NCBI GenBank assembly: GCA_027924645.1
Contig: BSBN01000233.1
Span: forward strand, 10,248,501-10,312,500
DNA: 64,000 nt
From: Cunninghamia lanceolata
Lineage: Eukaryota > Streptophyta > Pinopsida > Cupressales > Cupressaceae
Direction of reading: 5' to 3'
In this document: positions 20,625 to 32,915 of the stretch, one piece after another
Layout: every line of letters starts with the position of its first letter
Numbering within the stretch: the stretch's first letter is position 1
Translations under genes and position numbers: made by a program
Notes under the pieces: generated by a model
Database searches by the model: none
What the model was told of the DNA's origin: nothing
What the model saw: only the letters and a program-made list of their open reading frames with translations

Positions 20625-21797
20625 TTGAAAATACGATCCCAAAAATACATGATAAAAGGAGGAGTTCTTTTCAAGAAGAACTATGAGAGAATATACCTTA
20701 GATGCCTAGAAAGGCAAGAAGGAGACAAAGTGTTAACAAAATTACATGACAAGTTTGGAACCACACATGGATCATACTTAGCTGCCACTCATGCTATCCT
20801 CAGAGCAGGGTATTACTGGCCCACTATTTTTAAAGATACTACTAAACACATCAAATGTTGTCATATGTGTCAGGTTGCTGCAAATAGAGAAAGGTATACT
20901 GCTCAGCCCTTGCAACTAGTGATGGAGATGTGCACATTTGCTCAATGGGGGATGGATTTCATAGGACCTATCAACCCTCCATCTTCTTCAGACCACATAT
21001 ATGTGTTGACTATTACTGATTATTGCACCAGGTGGACTGAAGCTGTTAGTAGTAAGACATGCAATTCTGAGGATGTGATCAAGTTCTTGGAAAACAACAT
21101 AGTAACTAGGTATGGAGTTCCTTATGCTTTAGTATGTGATAATGGATCTGCCTTTGCATCAATAAGATTATCAAGTTGGGCTTTTGAACATGGAATTATT
21201 TTGAAGTTTTCTTCAAATTACTATCCTCAAGGGAATGGATTAGCAGAATCTACAAACAAGAACTTGTTGAACATCATAAAGAAATTGATAGAAAAGAACC
21301 CAAGGGAGTGGAACACCCTATTAAAATACACATTATGGGTAGATAGAACTAGGATGAAGGTTGCATTAGGGAATTCCCCTTTTCATCTAGTATATGGGGT
21401 TGATCCCATCCTCTGTGTTAACCTAAAAATCCCTACATTGCAATTTGTGCAAGAGTATATAAGTATAGATAACAAAGAAGAAGTCAGGTTGCTTTAGTTA
21501 ATGCATCTAGAAGAAAAAAGGAATAGAGAAATTGATCAATTTTCTAAAAATCAAGCTGTTGTTAAGCATTGGTTTGACAAAAGAGCTAGAGCTAAGGCTT
21601 TTAGGATTTTGGATTTAGTCCTTATGTGCGATAAAACACATGAACAGAAAGGGGATCATGGTAAATTTGATAAACTTTGGGTAGGTCCTTTTCAAGTTTC
21701 AAAAATCTTAGGAGACAGTACCTACAGGCTAAAGACTTTAATCGGTGATGATGTCCCATTACCAGTTAATGGACAGTTCCTCAAGCATTATTTCTAA
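20625..21797 (+). pseudogene. pol: Element A integrase
   Basis: The zinc-binding region has H41, H48, C79 and C82 (numbered from 20625). The core triad D111 (GMDFIGP), D172 (CDNGSAF) and E208 (GLAEST) is intact with 35 residues between the last two (DD35E). One stop at 21495-21497 separates the core from the C-terminal part (21501-21797), which ends with the usual GPFQVSKI...YRLKTL region. This is the best-kept part of element A pol. Confidence 0.8.
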
Positions 21798-22523
21798 GCC
21801 TGAAACAGTGTCATGTAGGTCAAATGTATCATAATGTGCATATTGTATAGTTGTTTTTATAGTTTTGTTTTGTTTGTTTGTTTGCCTGTTGAGTTTTGTT
21901 TTGGTTAACCAAGATGATGCAACTTATCACCCTAAGAAAATAACCAAATTGTTAAGATTCAAGTGGTGAGAACAAATTCCTATATAGGTTATGATTCATT
22001 TTGAGGAGTATCAGTGATCAGGTCTGTGCTATCCTTTTCATCATGGTGCCTTTTCTTAACCAAAGTGATTTTTCACAATGACTCACCTAACAGCCTTGGG
22101 TTTGTGGAACGCATAACTATAGGTGTTAAGTGAAAAATCTAAAGGGACTCCCTTTCTAAGTAACTCTACCAGGGCTACAGACGCCTGCTAGTAGTGGGGC
22201 TCTACTTAGGGGGATTGTATAGATAACCTTGCCGAGGCTATAGATGCTTGCTAACAACAAGGCTCTATCAAGGTTGGCTATGAGGGATGCTCCAAAAATA
22301 TGTAGCTTAACATCAGTTACTCATGTTTTCAACTTACTTTCAAGATGACGATAATTAATCACCTGTACACACCTGATCCTTTGCTAGCATTGTTGCCATG
22401 ATGAAAACCCTATCATTTAGAAAGATCATAATACTTATACTTAGAAAGAGTTAAAATTCTATGTTAGAATGTGACCACATCACTTGAATCATTGGAATTT
22501 GGTTATGTTCTTTTGTGGCAAGT
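21798..22523 (+). other. Element A 3' untranslated region with short direct repeat
   Basis: About 725 bp between integrase and the 3' LTR with no ORF. Two diverged copies of a unit of about 65 bp (containing aggctayagaygcytgctar and ggctctay) lie at about 22160-22280. The last 40 bp before the LTR are not purine-rich, so no clear polypurine tract can be named. Confidence 0.5.
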
Positions 22524-23997
22524 TGTTGTGTGGTTACACAACACGCCCCATTTTGTCTTGACAAAACAGGGACCCAACTTTTCTTTCTGCTTTGGCTTGT
22601 TTGTTTTCTGCTTTGGGCAGTTTGGTAAAATAAGTCATGCATGTAACCTTATAAGAGGGTGGATTTGTCACTATGGTGAAGTTAGTTTCCAAGGTTAGTA
22701 GTTCCCATTATTAACATTATGGTTGGAAAGTACACAAAATTCCAAGCAAGTTTGCCTTTTAGATCACCCCAAAATTGTCTAAGGGAAGAGAGTTATGTTG
22801 AGTCAAAGTTTGGTCAAACCTGATATACCACGTAGCAGAAGGGGTCATATTTCAAACATAAGTCATATTAGATAAGATCACCCTAATATAGTATTATCAG
22901 CTGATAATCACTCGGTGCGCGATGTATAGACGTCAACTTTAAGTGAGAGCTGATATCTACTTGTCAAAAGGCTTCAATTCTCTTGCGGGGGGTCATATAT
23001 TTTAACATCAGTCATCTAATGAATATCACCCTCTTTGCAAATATCACCCTATGTCAATATGATGGTGACATCATCCAAGTCCAATGAATGAAGGAAATCA
23101 CACTGATGATGACGTCATTGTTCCATCTATCTGCGGGAATTATGTATCCGATGTCTGTCATATTCTTTAATATGATGACGACGTCATTAAAACATAATAA
23201 TTAAACAATGTCACTGACATAATGATGTCACCCCAATCTTTTCTGAGAGGGGTCATTTTATCTAGGGGGTCATACTTTTGAATAGCCCCTGATCTTAGTT
23301 TCATGACATGATCTACACATGGTCAAACGTTGACCATATCATTCGATCTTTTTGCATTCAGTTATTCCGCACAAAGCGAGGGGTCATTTTCTCACGGGGG
23401 TCATATTTTGAATATCCCCTGATCTTTCAAAGATCACCCCCCCTTTTTGACATTAAATGCAATTAAATACGGTAGATGAATTTTTGCCGATTACAAATGT
23501 AAATCAAACACTTGGTAGCATCTACAGATTCCTTGTAGATGATCAATGGATTTGATCAAAACAATGCATTTTTACCCTAATTTATCCTATTGACCTGCTT
23601 TAAAGGTAAATTTTGAAGGTTATTTTCATTTACCTTGTGATAAATCAAGAAATTACAGATCTCTGAAGTCAAACCCTCAAACAGCTACCTATCAACAGAT
23701 TGGATCCTTCAACGTAATGGAATGGGTGATCTTCAAGATTTATAGCCCTTCTCCATAATTAGTCATCTAATCCAAAATGAAATCATTGTCAGGTAAGTAA
23801 CTGTAAACCCTCCTATTGTTGTTTTCTGTATTTTCAAGTAGAGTATTTAGTTTTTACTCTAGTTTGGCTTTGTGATAATACGTATAATGGTTAAGTGAGG
23901 AATAATATACTAAATATACATGATAGAAGTACATGATGTTGTAGAAATGCATGTGGACACTATAGGGTAAAACATATCATGTTTATTGAAGGAATCC

Positions 23998-26900
23998 ATG
24001 GCAGATCTCAGAAGGAATAGGTCTTAGGAAGAGTTCCTCAAGCCCATGTTTGTCCAGCCTGAGTAGGTGCAGTTCAAATATAGAGTTATTGGTGATACAC
24101 ACATAGGGGATACGGACTTGGCACTATGGTCGACAAGATTGGATAACAATAAGGACAATCCCATCCTGGATGGCGTGTATGTCTCAGGTATGTGGCATGT
24201 AGCTAGTTTTCTGAATGCTATGGATGCTACAGAGCTGGTAGTAGAGTGCGCAAGAAATTACAACCCTGAAACTAGACAGGTGGAGAAACATGGGAGGATA
24301 TATGTAGACTTTTAAGTCAAAGGCATTACCACCACTTTCAATTTGCCAGTTGGGAAGAAAGTAGTGAGTGTGGACCTGTGCAAATTGGAAATAGAGTATA
24401 AAAATAACAAGAAAAATGCAGGGAAGAGGATATACCAATGGAGATCAAAGAGTAGCACATATGCTGGCTTAGCCAAACTACCCGTGCATCTGTACAAGTT
24501 TGATTTTGATGAAGAGTACCAATATATGATTGCTCTATTGAGCAGGATGACTGGTAGGCCTCATGCTGGAAATTTTGAGAACTAGATGTTTGGGATCATC
24601 TAGATGATCTTGTATGCAGATAACTATCCCCTATGGGCTAAGATCATCAATGACGCATTGGATGAGGGAATGAGGAACTTGGGAGGACAAGCATGTTTAT
24701 TTTACATGACTTCATATGTGGTGTACTCATGTGCATATAAAGGAACTTTTGATGCTTTGAAGATAGTGGGTAAGGCTGGTGGTGATGCTGATGATGCACA
24801 CATCTAGGATCATTATCCCCAATTACAAAGGAAGGCATACCTCCTAGACTACAAGCTGGTAAATAATGCATTCTCCATGCATCTAGTCAGAACTATGGAG
24901 GAGGATAGAACTAAAAGGCTGAGCATGGAATCTCAAACAATTCTTTATCGGCATGGGGCGTGGTTTAACCAATTTGTCACATTCTCATACATTAGGATCA
25001 AGAGATTTGAGGGACAACCTCTTATGTTGCCAAGATACCCCACTGATGGGGTGGTTTTGATGGAATTTGTCAGGCATGTATCCACAATAGTTGAAGCTTA
25101 CAAGGCACAGAAGAAGATACCTCTAGTTTTATTTTTTGCATCCATGGGATAGTACATGCGCCTAGTTTTAGAGAGTATAAAGCATGTCATCGGGGGGTTA
25201 AAATTGATGTATTTATAACCATTTCCCCTAGCCAGATCATATGATCCTTATGGTAGGATGCAGAAGATACTAGGAAAACCAATACATCAAAAGCATCTAG
25301 AAGACTTCTAAACTGATTGTGATGATGAGGCTGAGGTGAGAAGAAGGAAATATCAATGACTCACCTTGAATCAAATCAAACCTTTGACTGCATCCCAGTG
25401 CTAGTACAGTTGTGAAAGGATGATGGGAAAATCATGTCCAATGAATATGAGGACAAAAAGGTGTATAATGACACCATCTTAGCCCCAGATCTTACACAAC
25501 AGGAAGATGAAGAGATATCCAAGTTAAAAAAAAAGGGGTGTTGCCCTTACAGTTGATACCAAGAAGAAGAGGCAGGAGGTGTCTGATGAGGAATATGATG
25601 ATTTCCTCATTGAAAAGAGAAAGTCCAATGGTGAGAGATTGCCTACAGAAAAACAAAGGTAAATCCCCCCTAAGGGTAAGAAAGGTGAAGATGAACCAAA
25701 GGGGGTGATAATTGAGAGGATTTCTGCTATGGCTACAAGTGCATCTACATCAGCTCAGGCATCTGCATCATCTGCACAACCTCTAATAGAAAAACTAAAA
25801 ACCAAAAGAATTTTGAAGCCTACTGTTGAAGCTACAGAGATGCAGGTAGAGGGCCAGACCCTGTAGTAGGAGGTGGAAGAGGGAGTCCATTTGGAAAAAG
25901 AACAGTTAAATAAGGAACCCAAAGGTGATGACTTGCTAGTGGCTAGCAAGAAGAGGAGGGGGATGCCACTGATGTCACCTCCCAAGAAATAAAGAACAAC
26001 CATGAGGGAGGATATATGTGTTGACCCCATCATATTAAGAGGATTTGGTGGTGAACTTTTTAGGAAGGAACTATAGCATGATGTTCCTCTTCCCACCATA
26101 ATTAAATTCAAAACTAAAAAAGTAGAAGAGTAGACTAGAGAAATTTTAAAACAAGTTAGGGTGTTCCTTTCTCTTTGGAGGATACGGTAGATTTGTCTGA
26201 TGATGAGGTGGTTTAGAATGTGGCCTCTCAACAAATGGAAACTCTGGTTTCCAACACCTAGATGACTCCTCATGGGTCTCCATTAGCACAGATGGTAGTA
26301 TTGGAGGAAGTAAAGCAAACAAAAGAAATGAAACAAGGTAGCCTAGAGAAGGCAGCCTAATAAATAGGGCTCGACAATTTGTTTGAACAGGTGACTAGCC
26401 CTACAGTCATAGATTTAACATATAGGGTTGACATAAGCCTAAGTAAGGAAATAGGTACACCCAGAGAACATAAGAGTACTGAAGTGGCAGAGCATATAGG
26501 GAAGGATGGCACTACTCTTGATCAGGGTCAACAACAGCATGAGACACCTATAGAACCAAAAATATTAGAAGTTCAACAGAGGAGTGGGGGTGATCAAGAT
26601 GCATCAGATGCTGGTGTTGCTTAGACTCAAGGAGATTTAGGAGAAGTCCCAAGAACAAAAGGCAAATTAGGTCAGGAGGACCCTAAGCTAGAAGGTATTA
26701 GTACATTAGGTGGAGTACAGGAAATGACCCATGATCAGGGTGATCCTCAAGGGCAAAATACACAGGCATCCAAAGATGTCAATATGCCACAAGATAAGAA
26801 AAATAATAAAGTTGATAAAAATCCAAAGGAGAGAGTATAGGATCAAGTATAGGATCAGAATGTGGAAATTCCACAGGATCCTCCTTTGCAGAAGGCAACC

Positions 26901-28319
26901 CCTCGACAAGAAGAACTTCAACAAGATCCCCCTCATGAGGAAATACATGAGGAAGAAATAAAGAAGGTGCCTTCTCCACCGACGATAGAAGCGAACACTG
27001 GAGAACAGGGCATACATGATATTAACAGAGGCCACCAAGGATTTGGAGGTGATGTGTCTTATTGGCTAGAAAAGGAAATAGGTATGGAGCAAGTGTCAGA
27101 AATTCAAGAGTTTGATGTTTCTACCTAATTCCTTGAGAAAATGATGAAACCAAGGAGGAAGGCAAGATTAACATCTACCATAAAAAGAGATCCTACCACA
27201 GGCAGAAGAACCGCACAGATAGCACTTCCCACAATTGAAAAGGAAAAAGGCAAAAATAGCCTGGAGGAATTCCAAATCACAAATGTTGATTTGGGTTTTG
27301 CCAATGAAGACCAGGAAGGTCAAGAAGGGAAGGATATTATTGATTCTTTAACCCAAAGGGTGAAGAAGGAAAAAGAGAAGAATAAAGTACATAAGGAGCA
27401 CATTGCTCAATTGCATTCTTTCATAAAAGGGTTAATTAACCCTGATAATGCACCAGTTGATCCTGCAATCCCATTGACTGTCATATCACAAGAAGAAGTC
27501 ACCAAATTGGACTTGATGAAACATGAGGCAATGCTGATGGAAAAGTGGTCATTTTCAGCTCTCGCTGGGGCTGAAGATGTATTGAGAACCTTTCTATAGA
27601 GGTGGAATTCTTTGAGTAGTCTAAAGAGGAAGGTAGATAAAATGTAGAATGATAGAAGAAAATGGTCATTCCAATTGAAAAAGGACCTGACTGCTCTGAG
27701 TGAAATGAAGAGAATTGATTCACAAATTTTGATAAGCAATAAAGTATTGGAGAATAATACTGCCCTACTGATAAGTATATGTTATGATGATATTAGGTTT
27801 GAGTGTGATATCTTGAAGAAGTGCAGCAGCAAACTCAGAGATATTAGTGTTAAATTACATAGCATTATGGCATATGAAGCAAAAATCCTTGAGGCCTTGG
27901 AAGGGAAAATAGAGGGAAAATTTGAGAATTAGGATGCAGACTTTGCTATTAAAGCTCTACATGATAATTTTAAGTCAGTAGCAGATGACCCTCTCACCCA
28001 TCTAATAGAAGAGGTAATGAATAAAATTATGAGGATGAAGGTTAAAGTAGAAACATATAATGAGACATTAAATAGTAGGAAAGGTAAGCTGGAAGCTCTC
28101 AAGGCTAAATTCCAATCTCATAAATATGCAATAGAAAAAGCTAGAATCCAGGACAGGGGAGAGGTTGATAGAATAGTACAAGTATATGAACATATCAGGA
28201 TAGTAGTAAAGGTCCACATACAAAAGGATGTATATCAGAGTGACAGTGATAGGGAAAGTGATGAAGATGAAGAGAATGATGAAGAAGAAGAAAATGAAGA
28301 GGAAGAACTTGAGGAGTGA
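23998..28319 (+). pseudogene. LTR-borne accessory gene of element A, 3' LTR copy
   Basis: Second copy of the gene at 8437-12809, from ATG 23998 to TGA 28317-28319. From 23998 to about 25350 it stays in one frame broken only by stops; later parts are in frame 3. It has its own stop near 24026. It keeps CAG at 27312 and CAA at 27723 where the 5' copy has TAG and TAA. Shared stops are at 24313 (TAA), 24805 (TAG) and 25216 (TAA). The mix of shared and private stops shows the gene was more intact at insertion than either copy is now. A predicted intron (23793-23991) precedes it. Confidence 0.6.
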
Positions 28320-28507
28320 ATGAAGATGCATCACTAAGTGAACATATACTTGAAGTACTCATAAATAGTGCGTCATATAGATGGTTGCCAGCTAGCAACT
28401 TGTGCCACAAGAAAAAGTTGACTATGTCATGTGAGAATTGTCAACCATTGATCTCAATTGATAAATCTTGACTATTGGTCAGTTGTAACTGCATCCTCAC
28501 CTTTTTC

Positions 28508-28514
28508 TATAAAA
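28508..28514 (+). promoter_or_regulatory. Main TATA box of element A 3' LTR
   Basis: CTATAAAAGG in the same position relative to the LTR end as the copy at 12998. Conservation between the LTRs supports function before decay. Confidence 0.55.
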
Positions 28515-29460
28515 GGTGTAGGGGTGCAATCTTTTAGTCATTCAAAACTTAATTGAAATCTGATTGCTGAAAAGTTTAGGACTTATTTCAAAGTTATTGT
28601 AAATATACATGTTTTGCATACTTAATGATAGAGAAGCTATTTTGAATACAAATCATTGTAAATCTTTAGTAATCTATGATTGAAATATAGATATATGCAT
28701 TGATTAGCCATGTCCCTTGGAGTGCTTTTCATCCTACATGTATTGTTTTCATTCGTAGTTCCTTTGAAGTTAACATCAACCATATCTAGCTGTGGAATGA
28801 CCTGGTGACCTATGGTTTGATTTCTTCTCTCCATGAATGTATCTTGTGTGTATGTGATTCAATAACTAAAGATTCACTAAAAGTAGAAGTATTCTTTTAA
28901 ATTTCTTTGAATTTCATTACAGCTCACCTCCATAATTGCAAATAATGCACAATCAAAGAAAACAAAACATGAAATATGTAGATATCCCATAGGCAATTGA
29001 AAATATAGAGCATATTTGGAGTAAAAGCATGTCAAATTGATAAATATCATGCAAATTTAGATAAATATCCATGAAATACATATAAATATCCACTTATAGA
29101 CACATCATTTAAATAGCTATGCAGTGTAGAAGGAGTAAGTTCATAATGATCAATGATTAGAAGAATTGATCAAACTTACAAATATCTCAGTAATCTTTGA
29201 AAATAGAGTAGGATTGACCTCTCTGTAGAGTGAATTTACAGAATACAGTGCAATACCAATCACCTAGACAAATGTAAGACCCCTTGAAATGGAAAATAAC
29301 ATGTCACATCAACCTTTGAGTAACGTTAGATGATCATGACCTGATGAACGGAGACTTGGAGTCATCAACTTATCCTCAGCTGATCGTACCTTACAAGATA
29401 ATAAAGGTTTGTTGTGCAAATTTTTATGCATGTTGTTATGACTAGCAATCATCATCAATA

Positions 29461-31440
29461 GAACCTCATACACTAGACTGGTTACTTTTACTATAGCTTG
29501 TTACCTGCTGACCCTCAGTAACCATTGTACAATATGCCCCATTGTAGTAATTAGCTTAGACTCTTTGATCTGGTAGCTGCTACTATACCTATGTAAGCTA
29601 CTGTTGTACCTGAGTAAGCTACTACTATGCCGTAGTGTAATCTCCCCACATATGAGCCATACTACTGCCATCTATCACCCCCTGCATATGAGATACTTGT
29701 TGTTGCAACTATGTAATCTGGGCATCGGTTCTCTAAAGTCTAGCCTCAACCCCTTGTCTCATAACCATCTCTGCATCTCCCTCTCCTATGAGTTGGGCAA
29801 TCTATGCCTATATCTAGCCTACATGTGACCAATCTACACCTAGAGGATCTGAATTTGTAGATCCCCATCTCCTTAGCTCACTTCCTCTAGTAAGACTAGC
29901 ATACCTTGCAACCTCTGTAGCTCCATCCGTGTGCTATCTCACTTTGCCATAATAGCGTCCAACTCCTACTATTGCCTAGCCACCTAATCCTCTAGGCTTG
30001 CTTTCTAATCTTGCAAGGTCACTGCATCCTCCTCCTCATGTCCTCATGGCCATACCCACTGACAACTAGTAAATGGAACTAGCCTAGGCCTAGTACTTGA
30101 TGTCCTTGCATTAGAGATCCCACTTGTACTACTATCCCCACTTGAACCTATGGTACCTGAACCTATGGCACCTTCCCTATTGGTGCCTATCCTACAGGTG
30201 CCTAAACAATTGGTGCCTATCCTACAAGTGCATGTCTAATTGGTATCTACCCAACCGATGCTTGTCTCACTGGCCCCTACCCTACCGTTGCCTGCCCTAT
30301 TGCTGCCTGCCTTGCAATTATCAATAGAAAAACCTCTATGACATTCCCCTCCTCCATAACATACTCCTCCCATTCCTCCTCTGTGGGATCCTCATCTAGG
30401 ACTATGTGTCATACTAGCCTCGCCATCTGCCACTAAGCATCATATGCTAGGGTCATCCTTGCATCTACTATCTGACTCCCCTAATCTCACTACACTGGTT
30501 GCAGTGCTACCTAATCTAGTAATACCACCTATGGTTTCAAATTTGGAGGCTAAGCTAGCATATCTTCTTGTACCCACCCAAAAATAGCCAGGAACTATGG
30601 AAGATCCTGTCTCATCCCAAACTAGCTCATAACATGTGACAAAATATATCTATCAATAGTGTGCTCTGTTTGCCCCATCATCTACCATGACTGAAAGGTG
30701 TATGGCATATGCACATCATCATTGATCCACACCTCTACCCCTATATACAGTTACCATATGACCATATCCATGTCATCCAATAGCCGCTGCCAATATCTTA
30801 GGTTCCCCAGCTGTGTATGCCAGAGAGGTGCCCTATACAAAAATACAAAGGGCTCAAGCCGTGCACTCGTATACGCACACTCGGACCTCGTAATATGGCT
30901 ATGCTCCCATGCCCACACATAGAGAAATGTTACCCCTACCCCCAAGCTCACATCCACATGATACAGCACCAGGTGTATCTCATGATAAAGCTAGGCCAGT
31001 AAACAAGCCCCCCAAGAAAACATTGTCTTTTTGGTCATCATAGCCTTGATAACTTGCCCCCAGCCAACTGAGAAGTCTCTTGACCATCAATTAGGTATCA
31101 ATATACCTCCAATCAACCCATAAACATTTAGCACAAAATGTTGACCTCCCCCCACACAGGTAGCTCCATAGCGCATCTCTCGCCTATCCTGAGTGTACCT
31201 TGGCCATGTTGGCGTAAACACCTAATCCAATAATGCTATTCTGGAAGGAACATCATAGGTCACTCTCTCTCGAACTATGAGGATCCTGATCCTCCATACA
31301 TCCTCTAGGGTGATAGTGATCTCATCTGTCAGTAGTAAGGAGCATGTTTTTCTCCTCCATCTCTCTACCAGGGCCATCATCATAGCCTTATGAGCCTATA
31401 ACCAAGGCATCTCTGAGATGGTATGATGCCCAATCTTGTG
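29461..31440 (-). pseudogene. Plant mobile domain (PMD) pseudogene, interrupted by element A
   Basis: On the minus strand, around 31260-31390, the translation reads ALVERWR followed by EITITLEDV, the opening signature of the plant mobile domain. Further on, WGACLLA and LYVWAWEH (about 30900-31020) match the later PMD blocks. In-frame stops and small shifts mean it is not functional. The C-terminal part is low complexity and includes a 30-bp tandem repeat. PMD proteins occur as host genes (MAIN/MAIL family) and inside transposons; here the surroundings favour a transposon-derived copy. Element A is inserted near its 3' end. Confidence 0.6.
30178..30318. repeat. 30-bp tandem repeat, about 4.5 copies
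   Basis: Units begin at 30181, 30211, 30241, 30271 and 30301 with the form tggtgcctatcctac. The period is exactly 30 bp, so on the minus strand it would encode a 10-residue repeat in the tail of the PMD pseudogene. Later units are diverged. Confidence 0.75.
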
Positions 31441-31589
31441 TAACCAAGCTATGTTCATATATGTAAACTATCCTGTCAAAGCCATCACTGAAGGAACTTG
31501 TTACTCCTATGATTTTAGTATCTCTCCATCAATATATATCCAAAAATCATCAAGTAAAACCCTCTTTTTTCTAAAAAATAATGCTCTGG

Positions 31590-32030
31590 TACTAATCTGT
31601 TCACCAATAGCACTAAACCAAAAGGTGGTGCTAATCCAAAGGATGGCACTAATCCATACCCTAATTTCACTAATCTAGAGGATAGTGCTAATCACTGAGC
31701 ACATTGCACTAATCCACCCATTAGCACTAATCATGACCCAATGGTGCTAATCTGCCATTACATCCCCAAAACCCTACATTTTTGGTGCTAAACTAGAACA
31801 TAGCACTAATCTACCCCCATATTGTGCTAATCAACCCGATAGCACTAAAGCACTAACATATAATGTTAAACCACATAAACCCTAAATTCATGGTGCTAAA
31901 CCACCTAATAGCACTAAAACACTAGTAGATGGCACTAAACCACCTGAATTTCCCTTTTTTCTTTTGGCACTAAACTACCCAATAGCGCTACACAACTGTA
32001 CGATAGCGCTAATCTACCTAACTACCATTT
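31590..32030. repeat. Dispersed gcactaat/gcactaaa motif array
   Basis: Over about 440 bp, gcactaatc, gtgctaatc and gcactaaacc recur more than 15 times at irregular spacing. No fixed period is visible and no ORF is supported. It lies just 5' (minus-strand sense) of the PMD pseudogene. Confidence 0.6.
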
Positions 32031-32915
32031 TTCTGACCCCCTAACCTAACCCTAATCTTGAAATCACAAAGTCAGGTTACGATGACATACTTGTGGTATA
32101 GCGTCATCCATCCATCAGTAGTCTCGTACGCTCTTTGATCAATGCATATGTCACAAGAAAGTCAGTTGCACCATGTCTCTCTCTAATCATCTCTCATCCA
32201 ATTAGCTTAGAGTATGTAAATGTGGCATACTGGGCCCGCACTTACTATATATAGTTGCCATGTTAGCCCTAATTCACCATTTTCTCTCCCTAGGCCACAA
32301 ATCTTAACCTTTTTCCTCCATTTTTTTCTCTTGTCAACCCCATTTTCTATCTTGCATCTGTTTTTCACTACTAATCCTTCCTTTCCGAGAGTTCACACAA
32401 AAAATTAATTTTTTCACCTGACCTCTTGAGGGGGCATCCCTCATCCATTTTCACTCCTTGCCATCAGCTGGGGAAAATTTCTTTGACCTGATGTCATTCC
32501 CCTACTAGGTCATGATGCCACGTCAAAGAAGGGCAAAATATGGACACCTAAAAATATCTTGACCCTTTAACCATTTTTTCTGCATCATCCATATTATTAA
32601 TTTCCCCTTTCATCTAATTAATTAAATAAATTCATAAATATTTAATTAATTAACCCTACATCATCCCTAACCATCCATCCTTGATCATTCACCATCAATT
32701 TACCCATAGTCCTGAATTAATTTAATTAATTCAGCACTACACCTTATAAAATCATCCCAATTAATTAAATAAATATTTTAAATAGTTATTTGGTTAATTT
32801 ATCCACTTCCCTAAACCTGATTAATTATATAAATCATACTATTTAATTAATCTTCCCTACTCTACCACATAAACCTAGGCTAGTTGATTAAATAGCCATT
32901 ATTTAATTAGCTACC
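32031..32915. other. Non-coding stretch ending in an AT palindrome cluster
   Basis: No ORF is supported. From 32615 to 32907 there are perfect inverted repeats: 32615-32652 (14-bp arms), 32712-32734 (11-bp arms around one base), 32819-32852 (9-bp arms) and 32887-32907 (8-bp arms). They could be the remnant of an LTR. The stretch ends at the start of element B. Confidence 0.5.

Larger units (their letters stand above)
6963..29460 (+). mobile_element. Element A: 22.5-kb Ty3 retrotransposon with about 7-kb LTRs
   Basis: Two direct repeats, 6963-13950 and 22524-29460, both start TGTTGTGTGG and end CAACA (CAATA in the second). The first is followed by a primer-site-like TGGCACTAGAAGG sequence. 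Gag, protease, RNase H, RT, RNase H and integrase lie between them. Flanking pentamers are TAACC (6958-6962) and GAACC (29461-29465), a 4/5 target duplication. These points make the repeats LTRs rather than a segmental duplication. Pol belongs to the Tat-like side of Ty3 (CX2HX4HX4C knuckle, second RNase H). All coding regions carry stops or frameshifts. The LTRs differ by several percent by eye, so the insertion is not recent. Confidence 0.88.
22524..29460 (+). repeat. 3' LTR of element A (6,937 bp)
   Basis: Direct repeat of 6963-13950, starting TGTTG and ending CAATA (one change from CAACA). It carries the same U3 motifs, internal gene unit, TATA box at 28508-28514 and R-U5. In the integrated provirus, its U3 would form the 3' end of the genomic RNA, so the LTR gene would be the last ORF of the transcript. 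Confidence 0.88.

Noticed and set aside
6963..29460. The two 7-kb repeats as a tandem or segmental duplication of a host gene
   Set aside because: TG/CA-type ends, a primer-site-like sequence right after the first copy, complete Ty3 domains between them and a 4/5 target duplication fit LTRs much better.
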